From assembly GCA_011523425.1 (NCBI GenBank), contig WTGU01000001.1, positions 1 through 64,000 on the forward strand: a stretch of DNA of 64,000 nucleotides. The letters run 5' to 3'. Positions 59,750-64,000 of this stretch are shown in pieces. Under the pieces are notes generated by a model, which saw only the letters and a program-made list of their open reading frames with translations, was not told the DNA's origin and made no database searches. The position numbers were made by a program, and so were the translations under genes. Every line of letters begins with the position of its first letter. The stretch's first letter is position 1. This DNA comes from Alphaproteobacteria bacterium (GTDB lineage Bacteria; Pseudomonadota; Alphaproteobacteria; UBA828).

Positions 59750-60649
59750 CTAGGAGAGCCCGTGCCGCGCGATGAACTCGCGGGTCACGGCCACGCACTC
59801 GGCAGGCTTTTCCAGTTGAAGAAAGTGCGTCGCCTCCGGGATGAAATCGTAGTCCATGGCCGAGGCCACCCGCTGATCGAGCGTCGGCAGATACGCGTGC
59901 GGAAGCGTCGGGTCCGCGCCGATGATCTTCGTGGGGCAGGCAAGCAAGTCGAGATCCAGCAGCGGGAAGAAGCTCCGCGCATAGTCCATGAGCTGCGCTT
60001 CGTATTCGCGCGGGCAGCGAAGCTCGAATTCCTCGCCGCTTGCGGATGGCCGAAGCGTCGTCTGCGCCATGAGCTCGTGCACGCCGGGAACGGCTCGCTT
60101 GAAGGTCGGGAAAATGCCGAGCAGTTGGACATAGTCCTCCCGCTTCTTGAAGCGATGCCCTCGCTTCCGAATCATGGCGGCCGCGCGCTCGGCAGCATCG
60201 TGAAGCTCTATCTGACTCTCGCCGGGCTTGGTGAGGGGCGGGTCGAACAGAACCAGTGCGGCATAGAGCTTGCTGAACGAAAGAAGGGCGACGAGCGTGG
60301 TGAGGGAGTGAAAGATGCCGATGGTCGGCTTGCTGCCATAGTCGCGGTCGATGGCCTCGAGAATTAGATCGTGATCGTGAATCAGGGTCGGAATGTTGTG
60401 GTGCCTTTGGGCGCCGACGTCATTCCAGCCGTGGTTCCTGAGGTCGTAGACCATCAGGTCGAAATCGTCCGCGAGCAACGACCAGAACGGGAAATAGAGA
60501 TCGACGGCGAGCCCGCTGCCGTGGCTCACGACGATTCGCGGGCCGGACGGATTGCCGTGCTGACGCAGGGTGGTGACGGTATCGGCGTCGAGACGGACAT
60601 CGAGCACCGATAGAGGCTCGGGGAGCTCGTACACCGCGTCGGTCGTCAT
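59750..60649 (-). CDS. Alpha/beta hydrolase next to the PKS
   Basis: This 299-residue alpha/beta hydrolase-fold protein has VVSHGSGLAVD (oxyanion region), a predicted nucleophile Ser115 in GIFHSLTT (not the usual GxSxG), an acid near KIIGADPTLP, and a His in PEATHFLQLE. It could release the PKS product as a free-standing thioesterase, or edit acyl chains; this is inferred from position. It converges with the PKS gene (43 bp) and lies downstream of the discrete ACP gene on the same strand. Confidence 0.82.
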   Translation of the reverse strand: MTTDAVYELPEPLSVLDVRLDADTVTTLRQHGNPSGPRIVVSHGSGLAVDLYFPFWSLLADDFDLMVYDLRNHGWNDVGAQRHHNIPTLIHDHDLILEAIDRDYGSKPTIGIFHSLTTLVALLSFSKLYAALVLFDPPLTKPGESQIELHDAAERAAAMIRKRGHRFKKREDYVQLLGIFPTFKRAVPGVHELMAQTTLRPSASGEEFELRCPREYEAQLMDYARSFFPLLDLDLLACPTKIIGADPTLPHAYLPTLDQRVASAMDYDFIPEATHFLQLEKPAECVAVTREFIARHGLS

Positions 60650-60738
60650 GGCGTGCTGAGCGATTGGCGGGCGGCAGTGCTCTGCGGAGACAGACCCGGC
60701 ATTAGCTGCGCCCGAGCCGGCTCGGTGCGGGAAACGAC

Positions 60739-60764
60739 GGCCGCCCCCGAAATTGGAGGCGGCC
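60739..60764 (-). terminator. Hairpin between the ACP and hydrolase genes
   Basis: GGCCGCC (60739-60745) pairs with GGCGGCC (60758-60764). On the minus strand it lies after the ACP stop and is followed by GTCGTTT. It may give partial termination, so that the small ACP is made in excess over the hydrolase. The rest of the 175-bp gap shows no gene. Confidence 0.5.
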
Positions 60765-60824
60765 GGTCTCGCTCACGTCACGCTGGAGGTAATCGGTAGA
60801 ATGCTCGCGCTTGGCGCGCGGCGT

Positions 60825-61055
60825 TCAGCCCGCACGCGCGTCGATAAAGCTCACGAGGTCGCGCAGGGTTGCGAACTGCGTGCATTCTTCCGCTACCAAC
60901 CCGAGGTCGAATTCCTGATTGACCAGCTTGAAGAACGCGATCGCATCCACCGAAGAAACGCCGACGTCGCTGAACCGCGCGTCGAAGTCCGGTTCATGAT
61001 CCAGGTCGAGATTGTCGTTGATGAGCGTCCTGAGGCGGGTTTCCGTCGATGACAT
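60825..61055 (-). CDS. Discrete acyl carrier protein
   Basis: This 76-residue carrier protein is of typical four-helix size. The phosphopantetheine attachment site is Ser35 in SDVGVSSVDAIAFF. It is acidic and helix-rich, with VNQEFDLGL after the site as in dedicated (non-FabD-locus) ACPs. The ATG at 61055 is preferred over the in-frame TTG at 61064. The PKS next door lacks a C-terminal ACP after its second KS, so this protein may accept the final chain; this is an inference. Confidence 0.9.
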   Translation of the reverse strand: MSSTETRLRTLINDNLDLDHEPDFDARFSDVGVSSVDAIAFFKLVNQEFDLGLVAEECTQFATLRDLVSFIDARAG

Positions 61056-61295
61056 GAATCTCAATCCCTCTGCTGAGTGTGTTCGGAAGGCGCTGCCTCA
61101 AGCGTCACCGTGCCAATAAGGAGACGACCCCGAAGACTTGAAGCGATACGCCATGGTAGCAACGAGTCTGAACGATAGAAGAAACCTATAGTGCTCGCAA
61201 GTCTGCGTGCGAGGAATGGCCGTGCTATCGTTGCATCCGCCGCGATCGGCGGCACCCCGTCGAACCTCACGCCGAGACGCACCGCAGGAAGCTCC
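61056..61295. other. Divergent promoter region between ACP and Rieske oxygenase genes
   Basis: These 240 bp have no credible gene. The sequence is somewhat richer in A and T than its surroundings. TATAGT near 61183-61188 could be a minus-10 for the rightward oxygenase gene. An AGAGGG site before the ACP start is visible on the minus strand. No operator could be defined. Confidence 0.35.
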
Positions 61296-62486
61296 ATGAA
61301 GACCGTCATGCGCGAGAAGCAGTGGGCGGAGAAGTACCCCGCGCTCGGCACCGGGCCGGTGCCCACGGAGCCCTACTTCTCCGACGAGCATTACGCGCTG
61401 GAGCGCGACCTGATCTTCCGCCGCACCTGGATCAACGTCGGCCGCGTGGACGACGTGCCCGAGCCCGGCGACTTCATCGTGCGCGAGATCGCCATCTGCA
61501 AGGTCTCGGTGCTCGTCATGCGGGGCTCGGACGGCGTCGTGCGCTGCTTCCACAACGTCTGCTCGCACCGCGGCAACACGCTGGTGCTGGACGAGCGGGG
61601 CTCGTGCCCGGGCAGCGTCTACTGCCACTTCCACAACTGGGTCTACAGCGACACGGGCCAGCTCATCCGTGTGCCGGACGAGGAGAACTTCTTCGACCTC
61701 GACAAGGCCGAGCATGGTCTGACGCCGATCAAGTCGGACATCTGGGAGGGCTTCGTCTTCGTGCACCTGGACCCGGAGCCGGCGGAGACGCTGCGGGAGT
61801 ATCTCGGCGGGGTGGCGGAGCAGCTCGACGGCTGCCCCTTCCACGAGATGCCGCTGATGCAGACCTACCTGGTGGACGAGCGAGCCAACTGGAAGGTCGG
61901 GCTCGACGCCCAGAACGAGCTCTACCACTTTCCCTTCCAGCACCGCCGGGTCCTGGGCGATGCCTTGGTGACGAACGACAAGAAACAGTGTCGCTACCGG
62001 GACCTCACGCTCTACGACAATCACAGCGTCTGGTCGTGCGAATTCAAGCGGGGCCAGAAGCCGACGGCGCTTGCGACCGAGCTCTTCAAATTCGATGGCT
62101 TCCTGCGCGCCTTCACCATCCCGCAGATGATCGGCGAGTTCGACTTCTTCGTGATCTTCCCGAACTTCGTGATCCTGCTGTATCAGCTCGGCTCGACGAC
62201 GAGCTACCTCACCTATCACTTCTGGCCGCTCGCGGTGGACCGCACGACCTGGGAGGTCAGCATCTATTTCAGGGAGCCGCTATCCATGCGCGAGCGGCTC
62301 AGGCAGGAGTATTTCAAGTGCACCTACAGGGACACGCTGCAGGAGGACACGGCCATGCACGAGACCCTGCAGGCAGGGCTCGCGTCCGGCGCGAAGTCGC
62401 ACGTGATCCTGCAAGACAACGAGCTGGCGATCCGCCACTTCCACAGGGTCTTGCAGGATCGCATCGGCGCCCGACGGAACGCGTGA
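61296..62486 (+). CDS. Rieske non-haem iron oxygenase, alpha subunit
   Basis: The 396-residue terminal oxygenase has a Rieske centre at CSHRG (Cys89, His91) and CHFHNW (Cys110, His113). The mononuclear iron ligands are expected in DAQNELYHFPFQH near residue 210. It inserts oxygen into an aromatic ring or a C-H/C-N bond and needs an external reductase, which is not encoded here. The start at 61296 follows CAGGAAGCTCC. An overlapping GTGA joins it to the next gene. Clustered with an amidase, it may act on an amide-containing compound or tailor the PKS product. Confidence 0.92.
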   Translation: MKTVMREKQWAEKYPALGTGPVPTEPYFSDEHYALERDLIFRRTWINVGRVDDVPEPGDFIVREIAICKVSVLVMRGSDGVVRCFHNVCSHRGNTLVLDERGSCPGSVYCHFHNWVYSDTGQLIRVPDEENFFDLDKAEHGLTPIKSDIWEGFVFVHLDPEPAETLREYLGGVAEQLDGCPFHEMPLMQTYLVDERANWKVGLDAQNELYHFPFQHRRVLGDALVTNDKKQCRYRDLTLYDNHSVWSCEFKRGQKPTALATELFKFDGFLRAFTIPQMIGEFDFFVIFPNFVILLYQLGSTTSYLTYHFWPLAVDRTTWEVSIYFREPLSMRERLRQEYFKCTYRDTLQEDTAMHETLQAGLASGAKSHVILQDNELAIRHFHRVLQDRIGARRNA

Positions 62487-62842
62487 GCCTCGTGGGCGAA
62501 GCGGACAGGCTCTGCGCGATGGCTGAGAGCGCGCTGCCTGAGGCGTTCGCGGACCTCGCCCCTTGGCTCGACTGGGCGCTGGAGCCGGAGCGCGCGCGCA
62601 CCGAAAAGCGGGAAGCGTCCTCCATGGACGAGATCCGCGCCTTCTACGATGCCGTCCTGCCGCGGCTGGACGAGATGATCCGCCACCTCGAGGACTTCCG
62701 GGATGGCGACATGCCCGCGCCGGCGCACCGCCTCTACCTGCTCACCCTCTCGCTGGTGGAAGTCGCCAACCTGGTGGAGCTCTACAAGCGGCGCGAGGCC
62801 GTCGAGGCCTGCGATCCGCTGCGCTACGTCCCTCGGCGCTGA
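62483..62842 (+). CDS. Unknown small protein coupled to the Rieske oxygenase
   Basis: The 119-residue protein starts with GTG overlapping the oxygenase stop. It is mostly helical and acidic: MAESALPEAFADLAPWLDWALEP in part, then SSMDEIRAFYDAVLPRLDEM and LYLLTLSLVEVANLVELYKR. No cofactor motif is seen. It is not a ring-hydroxylating beta subunit, which would be larger with an NTF2-like fold. Tight coupling suggests a small partner or assembly factor for the oxygenase. I do not recognise the family. Confidence 0.72.
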   Translation: MSLVGEADRLCAMAESALPEAFADLAPWLDWALEPERARTEKREASSMDEIRAFYDAVLPRLDEMIRHLEDFRDGDMPAPAHRLYLLTLSLVEVANLVELYKRREAVEACDPLRYVPRR

Positions 62843-62929
62843 ACGGGCCGTCTCGAACGGGCACATGACGCTGGAAACCGCCGTCCCCCGCCCGTCCGGC
62901 GACGCAGCCCCAGCCGTCGGGCGTGAGCC

Positions 62930-64000
62930 GTGAGCGACCGGGAACTCTCCTACCTCTCGGCAACGGAGGCGGCCGCTCTCATCCGCGACGGCTCGCTCTC
63001 GCCCGTCGAGCTCGTGACGAACGCGCTCCAGCGCATCGAGGAGGTCGACCCCACGCTCAACTGCTTCTGCTTCACCTATCCGGAAGAGGCCCTGGACCAG
63101 GCGAGGGCGGCGGAGCGGGCGATCGCCGCGGGCGACGATATCGGTCCTCTGCACGGGGTACCCATCGCCATCAAGGACCTCACGCCCACCAAGGGCAAGA
63201 CGACGACGTTCGGCTCCTACGCCTACAGGGACTGGGTGCCGGACGACGACGCTCTCGTGGTGCGGCGCCTGTGCGATGCGGGCGGCATCATGGTGGGCAA
63301 GACGACGACGCCCGAGTTCGCCTTCTCGAGCCTCACCGACAGCCCTCTCTGGGGCATCACCCGCAACCCGTGGAACCCGGATCACACGCCGGGCGGGTCC
63401 TCGGGCGGCTCGGCGGCCGCGGTGGTTGCGGAATGCGTGCCGCTCGCCGAAGGCTCGGACGCAGGCGGCTCGGTGCGGATTCCCGCCTCGCACAGCGGCT
63501 GCGTAGGGCTGAAGCCGAGCTCGGGCCGGATCCCGTTCGAGTTCTTGCCCACCCAGTTCGACTACATGTGTTGCCACGGCCCCCTCTCGCGAACCGTGGC
63601 GGATGCGGCGCTGTTCCTGAAGCTCTGCCAGGGGCCGGACGAGCGCGATCTCAACAGCCTGTCGCCCGCGATCACGGTCGAGGTGCCGCCGCCGAGCGAC
63701 GTTCGCGGCCTGCGCCTCGCGCTCTCCATCGACCTCGGCTACTACCGTGTCGACGCGGACGTCGAGGCGAACACGCGCGCGGCAGCCGATGCCCTCGCGC
63801 AGGCCGGCGCGGAGATCGAGCCCGTCGAGCTGGGCTGGACCAGGGCGTTCAACGAGGCGTGGTGGGCCTATTGGGGGGTGTTCCAGGCCACCCATTTCGG
63901 CCGGCATCTTGAGCGCTGGCGGGACATGATACACCCGTCCGTGGTCGCCTCGATGGAGGAAGCCCACTCGATGAGTGCCGTCGATCTCATGAAGACCGAG
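62930..64000 (+). CDS. Amidase signature family protein (3' end beyond window)
   Basis: The first 357 residues of an amidase, open to the window edge, are visible. The Ser-cisSer-Lys triad is complete: Lys in PIAIKDLTP (near 80), cis-Ser in GGSSGGSAAAV (near 155) and Ser in GSDAGGSVRIPAS (near 180). The GTG at 62930 gives the standard N terminus SYLSATEAAALIRDGSLSP. It hydrolyses an amide to a carboxylate and ammonia or amine. It follows the small unknown gene by 87 bp and probably belongs to the oxygenase operon. Confidence 0.92.
   Translation, partial: MSDRELSYLSATEAAALIRDGSLSPVELVTNALQRIEEVDPTLNCFCFTYPEEALDQARAAERAIAAGDDIGPLHGVPIAIKDLTPTKGKTTTFGSYAYRDWVPDDDALVVRRLCDAGGIMVGKTTTPEFAFSSLTDSPLWGITRNPWNPDHTPGGSSGGSAAAVVAECVPLAEGSDAGGSVRIPASHSGCVGLKPSSGRIPFEFLPTQFDYMCCHGPLSRTVADAALFLKLCQGPDERDLNSLSPAITVEVPPPSDVRGLRLALSIDLGYYRVDADVEANTRAAADALAQAGAEIEPVELGWTRAFNEAWWAYWGVFQATHFGRHLERWRDMIHPSVVASMEEAHSMSAVDLMKTE

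Noticed and set aside
48905-61055. Genomic island integrated at tRNA-Ser carrying the PKS
   Set aside because: No repeat of the tRNA 3' end was found downstream, no integrase is present, and composition does not visibly change.
62923-63912. Alternative 329-codon frame over the amidase
   Set aside because: The frame from GTG 62930 gives a complete Ser-cisSer-Lys amidase. The other frame has no recognisable features.

Overview
The window is very GC-rich, densely coded DNA with the look of a free-living or host-associated alphaproteobacterium, probably Rhodospirillales-like in the broad sense. The support is indirect: TRAP and Liv-type transporters, a MocR-type regulator, a glycine-riboswitch-led gcvTHP operon, a small twin-helix membrane gene next to a PduO-type adenosyltransferase, ftsK-lolA adjacency, and a palindromic intergenic repeat of a type common in Alphaproteobacteria. 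No phage, IS element, CRISPR array or plasmid gene was seen.

Layout. 1-3819: end of a probable sugar-binding protein, then an RbsA-type ATPase and a double-length permease. 3909-6461: a polysaccharide deacetylase, divergent from a C45-type acyltransferase/peptidase and a small MCxxC protein. 6484-16057: a catabolic-looking cluster with a complete TRAP transporter, a MocE-like Rieske ferredoxin, a PanB-like enzyme, a MocD-like diiron desaturase/hydroxylase and an IlvD/Edd-like dehydratase that lacks two of three Fe-S cysteines; a divergent MocR regulator and a TalC-like aldolase follow. 16235-21569: ftsK, lolA, a MATE exporter and a PuuD-like hydrolase. 21634-23608: an RraA-family protein and a glycosyltransferase. 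23650-33886: a full Liv-type ABC importer, a divergent CaiC-like CoA ligase, a PH-like membrane protein and a CaiB-like CoA-transferase; then a carboxylesterase and an ornithine-cyclodeaminase-family enzyme. 34052-34806: the twin-helix protein and cobalamin adenosyltransferase. 35036-39838: gcvTHP with promoter, tandem glycine riboswitch and hairpin. 39885-46731: a PhoX-like phosphatase, a DUF3187 outer-membrane protein and a four-gene molybdenum hydroxylase with a split MoCo subunit. 46959-48771: a class III aminotransferase and a SnoaL-like protein. 48905-48997: tRNA-Ser(GCU). 49309-61055: a 3465-residue polyketide synthase, an alpha/beta hydrolase and a discrete acyl carrier protein. 61296-64000: a Rieske oxygenase alpha subunit, an unknown protein and an amidase cut by the window edge.

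Two regions deserve the most attention. The first is the PKS locus. Its protein reads KS-AT-DH-MT-ER-KR-ACP-KS-AT, but the second AT has lost its catalytic serine and about 91 residues, no ACP or thioesterase follows, and a free-standing ACP and a hydrolase lie next door on the other strand. The second is the 6.5-16 kb cluster. It pairs divergent homologues of two consecutive enzymes of pantothenate synthesis (IlvD and PanB), both with altered active-site residues, with a MocDE-like oxygenase, a TRAP importer and a MocR regulator, so it may encode an undescribed pathway for a small oxygenated acid.

All family assignments rest on reading motifs and on remembered families. No database search was run.
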